64,000 nt of DNA from assembly GCF_012163135.1 (NCBI RefSeq), contig NZ_JAAVUP010000012.1:1-64000 (forward strand). Direction: 5' to 3'. This DNA comes from Neoroseomonas oryzicola. Its GTDB lineage: Bacteria; Pseudomonadota; Alphaproteobacteria; Acetobacterales; Acetobacteraceae. Position numbers and translations under genes: made by a program. Under the pieces are notes generated by a model that was not told the origin of the DNA, did not search any database, and saw only the letters and a program-made list of their open reading frames with translations. Shown here one piece after another: positions 1 to 9,021 of this stretch; position 1 is the first letter of the stretch; each line of letters starts with the position of its first letter.

Positions 1-2
1 GC

Positions 3-452
3 TACATCGCGGGCTCGTCGGCGATGGTGGACTTCGTGCGGTCCTTCGCCTCGGGCTTCATCTTCTCGACGGCGCTGCCGCCGGCGGTGGCGGCGGGGGC
101 GCGGGCGGCGATCGGTCACCTGCGGGGCAGCACGGTGGAACGCGAGGGCCTGCACGAGCGCGCGGCGACGCTGCGGCGGCGGCTGGATGCGATCGGCGTT
201 CCGCATCTGCCGAACCCGAGCCACATCGTGCCGGTGATGGTCTACGACCCGGTGCTGTGCCGGACGATCAGCGACATCCTGCTGGACGAGCACGGCATCT
301 ACGTGCAGCCGATCAACTACCCGACGGTGCCGCGGGGGACGGAGCGGCTACGGATCACGCCCTCGCCGGTCCATACCGATGCGGACATGGACCGGCTGGT
401 CGCCGCGCTGACCGATGTCTGGGCCCGCTTCAGCCTCAAGCGGGCGGCCTGA
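3..452 (+). CDS. hemA: 5-aminolevulinate synthase, C-terminal part (5' end outside window)
   Basis: This is the C-terminal ~149 residues of a PLP-dependent 5-aminolevulinate synthase, which condenses glycine and succinyl-CoA to ALA, the first step of the C4 tetrapyrrole route. The visible part starts in the conserved [20 protein letters not shown] block just after the PLP-lysine region, continues through [13 protein letters not shown] and ends with the family's [28 protein letters not shown] stretch. The reading frame is open to the window edge, so the start and the catalytic lysine are not visible. Only one base separates its stop from the ATG of bchI, so it is probably cotranscribed with the Mg-chelatase genes. 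That suggests this copy serves bacteriochlorophyll synthesis; a second housekeeping copy elsewhere is possible but cannot be seen. Confidence 0.93.
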   Translation, partial: YIAGSSAMVDFVRSFASGFIFSTALPPAVAAGARAAIGHLRGSTVEREGLHERAATLRRRLDAIGVPHLPNPSHIVPVMVYDPVLCRTISDILLDEHGIYVQPINYPTVPRGTERLRITPSPVHTDADMDRLVAALTDVWARFSLKRAA

Positions 453-453
453 C

Positions 454-1527
454 ATGGACGGGATCGTCGGTTCCCTCGCGTCCGAGGCGCGAACGGCGCC
501 AGCGGCGCCGACACGACAGCCCTATCCCTTCACGGCCATCGTCGGCCAGGAGGAGATGACGCGTGCCCTGGTGCTTGCGGCCGTGGATCCCGGCATCGGC
601 GGTGTGCTGATCCTGGGCGACCGCGGAACCGGGAAATCCACCGCGGTCCGCGCGCTGGCCGCCCTGTTGCCCGAGATGTCCGTCGTCGCCGGATGCCGTT
701 TCGGCTGCGATCCCGGCGCGCCCGCGCAGTTCTGCGAATCCTGCCGCGAGCTGCGCCATCGTCCGGTTGCGAAGGTGCCGGTGCCGGTGGTGGACCTGCC
801 GCTCGGCGCGACGGAGGACCGGGTCGCGGGCGCCCTCGACATCGAGCGAGCCCTGGTCGACGGCGCGAAGGTCTTCCAGCCAGGGCTGCTGGCGCGCGCC
901 AACCGCGGCTTCCTCTACATCGACGAGGTCAACCTGCTCGAGGATCACCTCGTCGACCTGCTGCTCGACGTCGCGGCGTCGGGCGAGAATGTGGTCGAGC
1001 GCGAGGGCATCAGCCTTCGGCATCCGGCCCGCTTCGTCCTGGTGGGCAGCGGCAATCCGGAAGAAGGCGAATTGCGGCCGCAGCTGCTCGACCGCTTCGG
1101 CCTGGCGGTCGAGGTCCGCACGCCGACGGATCTCGCCACCCGCGTCGAGGTCGTGCGCCGCCGGGATGCCTATGACCGCGCGCCGGCGGCCTTCTGCGAA
1201 TCCTGGCGCACGGCGGAAGCGCGCCTGCGCCGTCGCATCGTCCGCGCGCGGGCGAAGCTCGCCGAGGTCGCCACGCCGGACGCGGCGCTCGAGGCCGCGG
1301 CCCGGCTCTGCATGGCGCTCGGCACGGATGGGCTGCGCGGCGAGCTCACCCTGATCCGCGCCGCCCGTGCGCTCGCTGCCTTCGAGGGCCGGGAGAGCGT
1401 GACGGTGGAGGCGCTGCGCCCTGTGGCCAGCGCCGCGCTGGGTCACCGGCTGCGCCGCAATCCGCTCGACGAGGCGGGCAGCCGTGCCCGCGTCGATCGC
1501 GCGGTCGCCGAGATCCTGGGCCCGTGA
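454..1527 (+). CDS. bchI: Magnesium chelatase ATPase subunit I
   Basis: BchI (357 aa) is the AAA+ ATPase that, with BchD and BchH, inserts Mg2+ into protoporphyrin IX, the first committed step to bacteriochlorophyll. The sequence shows the N-terminal [12 protein letters not shown] motif, Walker [10 protein letters not shown], the Cys-containing insert typical of the family, and Walker [19 protein letters not shown]. The ATG at 454 was chosen because it lies one base after the hemA stop and gives the usual family length (~340-360 aa); an in-frame ATG at 415 would overlap hemA by 38 bases. The stop overlaps the bchD GTG by 4 bases, indicating translational coupling. BchH is not in the window. 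Confidence 0.96.
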   Translation: MDGIVGSLASEARTAPAAPTRQPYPFTAIVGQEEMTRALVLAAVDPGIGGVLILGDRGTGKSTAVRALAALLPEMSVVAGCRFGCDPGAPAQFCESCRELRHRPVAKVPVPVVDLPLGATEDRVAGALDIERALVDGAKVFQPGLLARANRGFLYIDEVNLLEDHLVDLLLDVAASGENVVEREGISLRHPARFVLVGSGNPEEGELRPQLLDRFGLAVEVRTPTDLATRVEVVRRRDAYDRAPAAFCESWRTAEARLRRRIVRARAKLAEVATPDAALEAAARLCMALGTDGLRGELTLIRAARALAAFEGRESVTVEALRPVASAALGHRLRRNPLDEAGSRARVDRAVAEILGP

Positions 1528-3245
1528 CCGAGGCCGCGCCATCCGGCGGCGACGCCGCGATGGCCGCGGCATTGCTGGCCGTCGACCCCACCGGCCTGGG
1601 CGGCGCCGTGCTGCGCGCGCCGCACGGCGCGGCCCGCGATGCCTGGCTTGCGCGGCTGCGCGGCCTGCTGCCGGCTGGGGCGCCATGGCGCCGCCTGCCG
1701 CCCAATGCGCCGGACGACCGGCTGATCGGCGGGATCGACCTTGCCGCGACGCTTGCCACGGGCAGGCTGCGCCTCGAACGCGGGGCGCTGCCGGATGCCG
1801 ATGGCGGCGTCGTCGTCATCCCGATGGCGGAGCGCCTGACGCAGGCCGCCGCGGGGCGCTACGCGGCCGTGCTCGACACGGCCGAGGTTACGCTGGAACG
1901 GGATGGCGCCACGGCGCGCTGGCCGGCGAGCCTCGCGGTGGTCGCGCTCGACGAGAGCGCCGGCGAGGATGAGCGCGTCCCGCCATCGCTGACTGACCGG
2001 CTTGCGCTCCATCTGCCGCTCGACCCTGGCAGCGCCATGGGTCCGGGGCCGGACGAGTCCGGCGTCGCGGCCGCACGCGCGGCGCTGGGCGAGGTCCGCG
2101 CCTCCGACGAAGTGCTTCTCGCGCTCTGCGAGGCTTCGCTCGCCTTCGGGATCGGCTCGCCGCGCGCGCCGACCCTGGCGCTCCGCACCGCCCGTGCCGC
2201 GGCGGCGCTGGACGGCCGGCGCGACGTGGTCGAGGCGGATGTCGTCCTCGCCGCTCGTCTCGTCCTCGCCCCGCGGGCGACATCCCTGCCGGCCGCGCCG
2301 GAGGAAGCGCCGCCGCCACCGGCGGAGGAACCCGGCGACGCCGACGGCGGGCCGCCGAAGGACGGCAGCGACCTTTCGGAAATTGTCGTCGCCGCGATGC
2401 GTGCGGCCTTGCCGGCGGGCCTGCTCGCCACGCTCGCCTCCGCGCTCCGCGGGCGGGCATCGGCCGCTGATGGACGCAGCGGCGCCCCGGTGAAGGATGG
2501 CCAGCGCGGCCGCGTGCTCGGCGCGCGCCCGGGGCCCCTGCGCGCCGGCAGCCGCATCGCGCTGATCGAGACGCTGCGCTCCGCCGCGCCCTGGCAGACC
2601 ATCCGCCGCCGGGCCAGCGGCGACCATGCGCGCCCGGTCCTCATCCGCGCCGAGGACATCCGGCTGCGCCGCCACGAGGCGCGCAGCGGGACGACGACGC
2701 TGTTCGCGGTCGACGCCTCCGGCTCCTCGGCGCTGCATCGCCTGGCCGAGGCGAAGGGAGCGATCGAGCTCCTGCTCGGCGATTGCTATGCGCGCCGCGA
2801 CCGCGTCGCCCTTGTCGCCTTTCGCGGTACCGAGGCCAGCACGCTCCTGCCGCCGACCCAGGCGCCTGCGCGTGCGCGCCGATGCCTCGCGGCGATGCCC
2901 GGGGGCGGGGCGACGCCGCTGGCCTCGGCGATCGACATGGCCCGCGCCCTGGCGGATGCGGAACGCCGCCAGGGGCGGCAGCCGCTGCTCGTGCTGGTGA
3001 CCGACGCACGGCCCAACGTGGCTCGCGATGGCCGGACGGGGCGCGAGGCCGGGGAGGCAGACGCGCTGTCTGCCGCCGCGCTGCTGCGCGCAGCGGGGGT
3101 CTCGACCCTGATGGTCGATACGGCGCCGCGCCCGCATGCCTATGGGCGGGCGCTCGCGGGCGCGCTCGGCGCGCGATATGTTCCCCTGCCGCAGGCGGAT
3201 GCCGCTGCATTGTCGACCGTCGTCGCCGCGGCGCGGAGTGCGTGA
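1524..3245 (+). CDS. bchD: Magnesium chelatase subunit D
   Basis: BchD (573 aa) is the AAA+/integrin-I subunit of Mg chelatase that assembles with the BchI ring and contacts BchH. The N-terminal half is a degenerate AAA+ module. A Pro/Glu-rich linker spans about residues 257-276, and the C-terminal half is a von Willebrand A-like domain with a MIDAS motif DASGS beginning at Asp397, followed by [11 protein letters not shown]. The start is a GTG overlapping the bchI stop (GTGA), with no competing ATG nearby. The length is normal for purple-bacterial BchD. Only one base separates its stop from bchO. Confidence 0.95.
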   Translation: MTEAAPSGGDAAMAAALLAVDPTGLGGAVLRAPHGAARDAWLARLRGLLPAGAPWRRLPPNAPDDRLIGGIDLAATLATGRLRLERGALPDADGGVVVIPMAERLTQAAAGRYAAVLDTAEVTLERDGATARWPASLAVVALDESAGEDERVPPSLTDRLALHLPLDPGSAMGPGPDESGVAAARAALGEVRASDEVLLALCEASLAFGIGSPRAPTLALRTARAAAALDGRRDVVEADVVLAARLVLAPRATSLPAAPEEAPPPPAEEPGDADGGPPKDGSDLSEIVVAAMRAALPAGLLATLASALRGRASAADGRSGAPVKDGQRGRVLGARPGPLRAGSRIALIETLRSAAPWQTIRRRASGDHARPVLIRAEDIRLRRHEARSGTTTLFAVDASGSSALHRLAEAKGAIELLLGDCYARRDRVALVAFRGTEASTLLPPTQAPARARRCLAAMPGGGATPLASAIDMARALADAERRQGRQPLLVLVTDARPNVARDGRTGREAGEADALSAAALLRAAGVSTLMVDTAPRPHAYGRALAGALGARYVPLPQADAAALSTVVAAARSA

Positions 3246-3246
3246 C

Positions 3247-4185
3247 ATGACGGCGCGCGCGCAGCCGCGCATCCTGGCGCCGGCGCCCCGCGCGGCGGCC
3301 GATCCGGCCAGGCCGGATTGGTCGCGGGACGGGGCAGACTGGCCGAACCGCACCGCGAGCCGCTTCGTCGAGGCCGGCGGGCTGCGCTGGCATGTCCAGG
3401 TCATGGGGCGCGGGCCGGTGCTGCTGCTGGTCCATGGGACGGCCGCATCGACGCATTCCTGGCGCGACCTGATGCCGATCCTCGCGCAGCATTTCACCGT
3501 CATCGCGCCCGACCTGCCCGGGCACGGGTTCACGACCGTCCCGCCGCCGCACCGGCTGACCTTGCCCGGCATGGCGCGCGCGCTCGGGGACCTCGTCGCG
3601 GCGCTCGACATCGCGCCGGCACTCGCGGTCGGTCATTCGGCCGGCGCGGCGATCCTCCTGCGCATGACGCTCGACGGCGCCATCGCGCCGCGGGCCGTCA
3701 TCGGCCTGAACGCCGCATTGCTGCCGCTGGGGGAGGCGCATGCCGCGTTGTTCTCCCGCATGGCGCGGGTGCTGGCGGGGCTGCCCTTCGTGCCGCGGCT
3801 CTTTGCCTGGCAGGCCTCGCGCCGCGCCGTGGCGGAGAAGCTTCTCGCCGACACCGGGTCGCAGGTCGATCGGCGCGGCGTCGACCTCTATGCGCGGCTG
3901 TTCCGCCATGCGTCGCATATCGGCAGCGCGCTGAGGATGATGGCGAACTGGGACCTGCAGCCCCTGCTGCGCGACCTGCCGCGCCTGGGCGCACCGTTGC
4001 TGCTCGTCGTCGGGATGGCGGATCGTGCCGTGCCGCCGCACCAGGCGAAGCAGGTCCAGGATCGCCTGCCGGCGGCGCGGATCCTGCGCCTGCCAGGCCT
4101 GGGGCACCTGGCGCATGAGGAGGATCCGGCCCGCGTCGCGCGCCTGATCCTCGATGAGGCCGCGGCCTGCGGGGCGATCGCATGA
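3247..4185 (+). CDS. bchO: BchO, alpha/beta-hydrolase of the Mg-chelatase operon
   Basis: BchO (312 aa) is an alpha/beta-hydrolase that accompanies bchID in nearly all purple-bacterial photosynthesis clusters. Its reaction was never firmly settled in the literature I know; it is usually called a putative Mg-chelatase accessory protein. The oxyanion-hole motif VLLLVHGTAAS, the nucleophile elbow VGHSAGAA (Ser131) and the terminal histidine in LPGLGHLAHEEDP (His287) are all visible, so the triad looks intact. The start ATG is one base after the bchD stop. The 3' end overlaps the next ORF by ATGA, so the unit continues. Confidence 0.92.
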   Translation: MTARAQPRILAPAPRAAADPARPDWSRDGADWPNRTASRFVEAGGLRWHVQVMGRGPVLLLVHGTAASTHSWRDLMPILAQHFTVIAPDLPGHGFTTVPPPHRLTLPGMARALGDLVAALDIAPALAVGHSAGAAILLRMTLDGAIAPRAVIGLNAALLPLGEAHAALFSRMARVLAGLPFVPRLFAWQASRRAVAEKLLADTGSQVDRRGVDLYARLFRHASHIGSALRMMANWDLQPLLRDLPRLGAPLLLVVGMADRAVPPHQAKQVQDRLPAARILRLPGLGHLAHEEDPARVARLILDEAAACGAIA

Positions 4186-5468
4186 CGGGCGCGGTCGCGC
4201 TTCCCGCCGGGCATGCGCTGCGCGCGGTCCTGAACGACGAGGTCCATGCGCGGCCGCCGGAGCCGCTCACTGCGCCGGTGCGCGTGTCGCAACTCTCCCT
4301 GCTGGAATCCGGTGGCGACGCCGCCTGGCAGGCGGTCCGCCGCCTGACCGAGACCTACGGCATCGCGCCGCCGCCGAAGGATGCGACGCATTTCAGCGCC
4401 GATTTCGGGCCGTTCCGGCTGAAGTGGGAACGGCATACGGAATTCAGCCGCTACACCGTCTTCTGCCCCGGCGAGGATGCGGGCACCCCGGCCATCGCGG
4501 CCCTGCCCGCCGATTGGGTCGCGGACCTGCCGGGCGAGCTCGTCGACGCCGCGCATGTCGCGATGCTGCCGGGCGCCGGCGCGCCGCGCGATCCCGCGAC
4601 CATCGCCGGCCGCTTCTTCGGGGGCGGCCAGATCATCGGGTCCCGTCTGGTCGACGGCCGGGGCATGGCCTTCGGCGATTTCCGCATCCATGCCGACGGC
4701 TTCGTGCCGTTCCTCGTGCTCGATGACGGCATGACGCCCTGGCAGGCTGGGCGGATCGTGCAGCGCCTGCTCGAGATCGAGACCTATCGCATCATGGCGC
4801 TGCTGGCCCTGCCGGTGGCGCGCGGGCTGGTGCCGATGCTGACGGCGCAGGAGGAGGAGCTGGCGGAGATCACCGCTTCCCTTCTCGCCGGGCGGGAGGC
4901 GGAGGAACCGGCGCTTCTTGCACGCCTGACGCGCCTGGCCGCCGGCACCGAGAGCCGCGAGGCCACCAACCGCTACCGGTTCGGCGCCGCGGCCGCCTAT
5001 TACGACCTGGTCCAGACCCGCATCGCCGAGCTGCGCGAAGGCCGCATCGAGGGCCTGCAGACCTTCCGCGAATTCACCGAGCGCCGCCTCGCGCCTGCGA
5101 TGAACACCTGTCGCGCGGTCGCGCAGCGGCAGGAGCAGCTTGCGCTGCGCATCGCCCGGGCGACGCAGCTGCTGTCCACGCGCGTCGATCTGACTCGGCA
5201 GCAGCAGAACCAGGTGCTTCTCCATTCGCTCGATCGCAGCGCGCGGATGCAGCTGCGCCTGCAGGAAACGGTCGAGGGCCTGTCGGTCGCGGCGATCAGC
5301 TACTACGTGGTCGGCATGCTGGCCTATGTGCTGCGTGGCGCCGGCGCGGCGGGGCTGCCCGTCGCCTATGACGTGCTGGTGGCGATCGCCGTGCCGCTGG
5401 TGGCGCTGCTGGTCTATGTCGGGACGCGGCGATTGCGCCACGCGGCGATACGGGAGCGCGCGCCTTGA
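4182..5468 (+). CDS. DUF3422 family membrane-anchored protein
   Basis: This 428-residue protein belongs to the uncharacterised DUF3422 family, recognised by the N-terminal LRAVLNDEVHARPPEPL motif and the overall layout. Residues ~1-310 are soluble, with heptad-like Leu/Ala/Gln-rich stretches near residues 300-360 that could form a coiled coil. Two hydrophobic segments follow at the C-terminus (about AISYYVVGMLAYVLRGAGAAG and DVLVAIAVPLVALLVYVGT), so it is probably a tail-anchored inner-membrane protein. It overlaps bchO by 4 bases (ATGA) and crtI by 4 bases (TTGA), so it sits translationally coupled between bacteriochlorophyll and carotenoid genes. The function is unknown; a role in pigment synthesis or membrane assembly is an inference from position only. 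Confidence 0.85.
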   Translation: MTGAVALPAGHALRAVLNDEVHARPPEPLTAPVRVSQLSLLESGGDAAWQAVRRLTETYGIAPPPKDATHFSADFGPFRLKWERHTEFSRYTVFCPGEDAGTPAIAALPADWVADLPGELVDAAHVAMLPGAGAPRDPATIAGRFFGGGQIIGSRLVDGRGMAFGDFRIHADGFVPFLVLDDGMTPWQAGRIVQRLLEIETYRIMALLALPVARGLVPMLTAQEEELAEITASLLAGREAEEPALLARLTRLAAGTESREATNRYRFGAAAAYYDLVQTRIAELREGRIEGLQTFREFTERRLAPAMNTCRAVAQRQEQLALRIARATQLLSTRVDLTRQQQNQVLLHSLDRSARMQLRLQETVEGLSVAAISYYVVGMLAYVLRGAGAAGLPVAYDVLVAIAVPLVALLVYVGTRRLRHAAIRERAP

Positions 5469-6976
5469 ACATCATCGCGCCCAGGCCGGATCGTCGCCCA
5501 CATGCCGTCGTCATCGGCAGTGGATTCGGTGGGCTGGCCGCCGCCGTCCGGCTCGGGGCGCGCGGCTACCGGGTGACGGTGCTGGAACGGCTCGGGCAAC
5601 TGGGCGGCCGCGCGCGGGTCTTCCGCCAGGACGGCTTCACCTTCGACGCCGGCCCGACCATCGTCACCGCGCCGCAATTGTTCGAGGAGCTCTGGACGCT
5701 CTGCGGCCGCCGCATGGCCGACGACGTGACGCTGCGCGCCATGACGCCCTTCTACCGGCTGCGCTTCGACGACGGCACGACCTTCGACGTCTCGGGCGAC
5801 GAGGCGGCGATGCGGACGGAGGTGGCGCGCCTGTCCCCCGGCGATGTCGAGGGCTATGAGCGCTTCATGTGCCTGTCGGCGGAGCTGTGCCGCCTCGGCT
5901 TCGAGGAACTGGGCGACGCGTCCTTCGCCTCGCTGGCGGACATGGCGCGGGTGGTGCCCGGGCTGGTCCGCTTCGGCGCCTGGCGCAGCGTCTACGCCGC
6001 CGTGGCGCGGCACATGAAGGATGAGCGCCTGCGCACCGCCTTCAGCTTCCACCCGCTGCTGATCGGCGGCGATCCGTTCCGGGCGAGCGCGATCTACGCG
6101 CTGATCCCGCATCTCGAACGCCGCTGGGGCGTGCATTGGGCGATGGGCGGCACCGGGCGGCTGGTCGACGGGCTGGCCGGGCTGATCGGCAGCCAGGCCG
6201 GGTCGATCAGGTTGCACGCGGATGTCGCCGCGATCCTGGCCGAAGGCGGGCGCGCGCGCGGCGTCCGCCTCGCCTCCGGCGAGACCATTCCGGCCGAGAT
6301 CGTCGTCTCCAACGCGGATTCTGCCTGGACCTACCGCGCGCTGCTCGGCGCCGAGCCGCGGCGGCGCTGGACCGACCGGAAGCTCGACCGTTCCTCCTCC
6401 TCCATGGGGCTCTTCGTCTGGTATTTCGGGACGAAGAAGCGCTTCGAGGATGTCGGCCACCACACCATCCTGCTCGGGCCGCGCTACCGGGGGCTGCTGC
6501 GCGACATCTTCCGCCGCAAGGTGCTGGCGCCGGATGTCAGCCTCTACCTGCACCGGCCGACGGCATCGGATCCGGCGATGGCACCGTCTGGCTGCGACGC
6601 CTTCTACGTCCTCGCGCCCGTGCCGAACCTGCAGGGCGAGATCGACTGGCGCGTGGCCGCCGAACCGCTGCGCCGGCGCATCGCGCAGCGCCTGCACGAG
6701 ACGGTGCTGCCCGGCTTCGAAGCCGAGATCGTCACCTCCCGCATGCTGACGCCAGTCGATTTCCGCGACGACCTGCTCGCCTGGCGCGGCTCGGGTTTCG
6801 GGCTGGAGCCGGTGCTGACGCAGAGCGCCTGGTTCCGCCCTCACAACCGCAGCGAGGAACTCGAAGGCCTGTATCTCGTTGGCGCGGGCACGCATCCGGG
6901 TGCGGGCCTGCCCGGCGTGCTTTCCTCCGCCCGCGTGCTCGACCGGCTGGTGCCCCATGCCCATGCGCTCGCCTGA
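5465..6976 (+). CDS. crtI: Phytoene desaturase
   Basis: CrtI (503 aa) is the FAD-dependent desaturase converting phytoene to neurosporene or lycopene. The N-terminal Rossmann motif VIGSGFGGLAAAVRLGARG, the DAGPTIVT block and the C-terminal LYLVGAGTHPGAGLPGVL signature are present. With CrtC, CrtD and CrtF and no CrtA in the neighbourhood, a four-step desaturation to lycopene feeding spirilloxanthin is likely. The start is a TTG overlapping the preceding stop (TTGA); the next in-frame residues NIIAPRPDRRPHAVVIGSG fit the usual N-terminus, so the rare start codon is accepted. crtB follows immediately. Confidence 0.95.
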   Translation: MNIIAPRPDRRPHAVVIGSGFGGLAAAVRLGARGYRVTVLERLGQLGGRARVFRQDGFTFDAGPTIVTAPQLFEELWTLCGRRMADDVTLRAMTPFYRLRFDDGTTFDVSGDEAAMRTEVARLSPGDVEGYERFMCLSAELCRLGFEELGDASFASLADMARVVPGLVRFGAWRSVYAAVARHMKDERLRTAFSFHPLLIGGDPFRASAIYALIPHLERRWGVHWAMGGTGRLVDGLAGLIGSQAGSIRLHADVAAILAEGGRARGVRLASGETIPAEIVVSNADSAWTYRALLGAEPRRRWTDRKLDRSSSSMGLFVWYFGTKKRFEDVGHHTILLGPRYRGLLRDIFRRKVLAPDVSLYLHRPTASDPAMAPSGCDAFYVLAPVPNLQGEIDWRVAAEPLRRRIAQRLHETVLPGFEAEIVTSRMLTPVDFRDDLLAWRGSGFGLEPVLTQSAWFRPHNRSEELEGLYLVGAGTHPGAGLPGVLSSARVLDRLVPHAHALA

Positions 6977-6977
6977 G

Positions 6978-7979
6978 ATGAATCCCGCCGACCTCGCCGA
7001 ATGCCGCGCCATGCTGGCGGGCGGGTCGCGCAGCTTCCGCGTGGCGTCGCTGCTGCTGCCACGGCGCGTCGCGGTGCCGGCGACGGCGCTCTACGCCTTC
7101 TGTCGCGTCGCGGACGACCTGATCGACCGGGAAGGCGGCGGCGTTGCGGCGGTGCGCGCGCTCGAGGCACGGCTCGACGCGATCTGCGCCGGGCGTCCCG
7201 GGCCCTGCGCGGCGGACCGCGCCTTCGCCGTCGTCGTCGCGCGCCACGCCATCCCGCGGGCGCTGCCGGCGGCGCTGATCGAGGGCCTGGCCTGGGATGC
7301 CGGCGGCCGGCGCTATGCGACGCTGGCCGAGCTGGAGGATTACGGCGCCCGCGTCGCCGGCAGCGTCGGTGCGATGATGGCGCTGATCATGGGCGCGCGC
7401 GCGCCGGAGGCGGTGGCCCGCGCGACCGACCTCGGCGTCGCGATGCAACTGACCAACATCGCCCGCGACGTGGGCGAGGACGCACGCGCCGGGCGCGTCT
7501 ACCTGCCGATGGACTGGCTGCAGGAGGCGGGCCTCGAACCCGCAGGCCTGACACGCTTCTCCCCGGCGCTGGGCGGCGTCGTCGCGCGGCTGCTGCGCGC
7601 GGCGGATGACCATTACCTTCGCGCCGAGGCTGGCATCGCACTGCTGCCGGCCGACTGCCGGCCGGGGATTGCGGCGGCGCGGCTGATCTATGCGGAGATC
7701 GGGCGCGCGCTGGAACGCCAGGGCTGCGATTCCGTCACCCGCCGTGCGGTGGTTCCGGGCCGTCGCAAGGCGCGGCTGCTGGTCGCCTCCGCGGTGCTCG
7801 GCTATCGCGCGCTCCCGCGCGAAGCGCCGGTGCTGGCGGCGAACCGATTCCTCGTCGACGCCGTGCGCGCCGGGCCGCAGGTCGCGCCCGGCCTGCCCTG
7901 GTGGGCGCTCGGCCAGCGCATCGTGCGGACGGCGGAACTCCTCGCGAGCCTGGACGCGCGCGAACGCCGCCGCGCGTGA
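6978..7979 (+). CDS. crtB: Phytoene synthase
   Basis: CrtB (333 aa) joins two geranylgeranyl diphosphates to phytoene. Both Asp-rich motifs are seen: DDLID in YAFCRVADDLIDREG near the N-terminus and DVGEDARAGRVYLP in the middle, with GSRSFRVASLLLP at the start. The ATG at 6978 is one base after the crtI stop; in-frame ATGs at 6957 and 6963 inside crtI would add only a few residues, and no strong ribosome-binding site decides between them. The gene is co-directional and probably coupled with crtI. A 41-codon ORF begins 7 bases downstream. Confidence 0.94.
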   Translation: MNPADLAECRAMLAGGSRSFRVASLLLPRRVAVPATALYAFCRVADDLIDREGGGVAAVRALEARLDAICAGRPGPCAADRAFAVVVARHAIPRALPAALIEGLAWDAGGRRYATLAELEDYGARVAGSVGAMMALIMGARAPEAVARATDLGVAMQLTNIARDVGEDARAGRVYLPMDWLQEAGLEPAGLTRFSPALGGVVARLLRAADDHYLRAEAGIALLPADCRPGIAAARLIYAEIGRALERQGCDSVTRRAVVPGRRKARLLVASAVLGYRALPREAPVLAANRFLVDAVRAGPQVAPGLPWWALGQRIVRTAELLASLDARERRRA

Positions 7980-7986
7980 GGCGACG

Positions 7987-8112
7987 ATGTCCGACTACAC
8001 CTTCGGCATCCTCGACCTGGCATTCGGCTTCGGCGTGCCGCTCGCCTGGGGCATCTGGGAACTGCTGAAGCTCCGTCGCGACAAGCGGCGCGCGCCGCCC
8101 TCAGAAGATTGA
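7987..8112 (+). CDS. Small single-span membrane protein, 41 aa, downstream of crtB
   Basis: This short ORF encodes one hydrophobic segment (about FGILDLAFGFGVPLAWGIWE) followed by a basic and then acidic tail (LKLRRDKRRAPPSED), so a single-span membrane peptide with a cytoplasmic positive C-terminus is predicted. It begins 7 bases after the crtB stop in the same direction and ends 12 bases into the convergent crtC 3' end. A sharp switch from hydrophobic to Lys/Arg-rich, a tight operon position and a clean ATG argue that it is real, but no family is recognised. It could be a small partner of the carotenoid enzymes or a chance ORF. Confidence 0.5.
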   Translation: MSDYTFGILDLAFGFGVPLAWGIWELLKLRRDKRRAPPSED

Positions 8113-9021
8113 GCGCGGCACCCGGAAGGGCAGCATCATCTGCACCGGCAGGGCGGCGAAGCGGCGCAGGTCGAGGCTTTCGTGCACCGCGGTCGCTTCC
8201 TGTCCCAGAAGCCGCGTCGCGATGACGGACCGGGAGTAGAAGGGCGCGTCCTGCAGCGTCTCGGTCACGCAGGCGGCGCCACCCTCGGCGCGCGTCGGCC
8301 GCGGCATGCGCCACAGGGTGCGGCGCATGGCGACCGGCGGCGGCGGGTCGAAGGTCTCGATCTTCCCGTCACGGCCGAAACGCAGCGCGAGGGACTGGTC
8401 GGTGCCGTCCGCGCGGCGCGCGTTGTAGAGGATCGCCGTGCCGTCGCGCAGCGGCGCGCGGCACCAGTCCCAGTCGCGGAAATCGGATTCGAGCGGCGCA
8501 TCGCCGTCATTGGTGTCGAAATAGGCCGGGCCGGACCAGCGCAGGGCGGGCGATTCGAACTCCGCCTCGATCCGTGCGCAGGCGGCGATCGGGCGCCAGC
8601 GGTGCCGGCCGGCCGCATCCAGCAGGAAGCCGCGATCGCCGAGCGCCATCGGATGCACCCGCAGCGTTCCGCGCACGCGGCGAGGGATCGGCGCCGTCAC
8701 CTCGTCGATGTCGATCACCAGCGTGCTGCCGTCCCAGTGCATCGCGCTGCGCCCGATGGTCAGCGCCCGCGCGGAGCGCCGCACGCTGGACCCGTCGCGT
8801 TCCGTCATCGTCCAGCGCCGCCCGCCTGCGCCGTAGAGCGAGACGTTCACCGCGCAGTGCTGCAGGGGATCCGCGGGGCCGCGACGCCGCGCCCAGGCAT
8901 ACCAGGGCGAGAAGACGCTGCCGAGGAAGGCGATGACGGTCAGGCCGTGCCGCCCGTCCTCGCTGAGTCCATCGACATACCACCAGGCATAGCCGTCCGG
9001 TGGAACCGGCGCGTCGAAGCG
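8101..9021 (-). CDS. crtC: Carotenoid 1,2-hydratase (hydroxyneurosporene synthase); start codon not identifiable
   Basis: CrtC hydrates the terminal C1-C2 double bond of acyclic carotenoids in the spirilloxanthin pathway. The conserved N-terminus RFDAPVPPDGYAWWYVDGLS begins at 9021, and the body contains GLTVIAFLGSVFSPWYAW and the YNARRADGTDQSLALRF region, giving ~306 residues, normal for the family. No ATG, GTG or TTG lies in this frame at or just upstream of the conserved start. The frame instead stays open back through crtD. The first in-frame GTG (8850) would remove ~57 conserved residues. An ATG (9032-9030) sits in the crtD frame; a single extra base between it and 9022 would join it to CrtC. 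A frameshift (natural or from assembly) or a CrtD-CrtC fusion is possible. Confidence 0.85.
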   Translation of the reverse strand, partial: RFDAPVPPDGYAWWYVDGLSEDGRHGLTVIAFLGSVFSPWYAWARRRGPADPLQHCAVNVSLYGAGGRRWTMTERDGSSVRRSARALTIGRSAMHWDGSTLVIDIDEVTAPIPRRVRGTLRVHPMALGDRGFLLDAAGRHRWRPIAACARIEAEFESPALRWSGPAYFDTNDGDAPLESDFRDWDWCRAPLRDGTAILYNARRADGTDQSLALRFGRDGKIETFDPPPPVAMRRTLWRMPRPTRAEGGAACVTETLQDAPFYSRSVIATRLLGQEATAVHESLDLRRFAALPVQMMLPFRVPRSIF

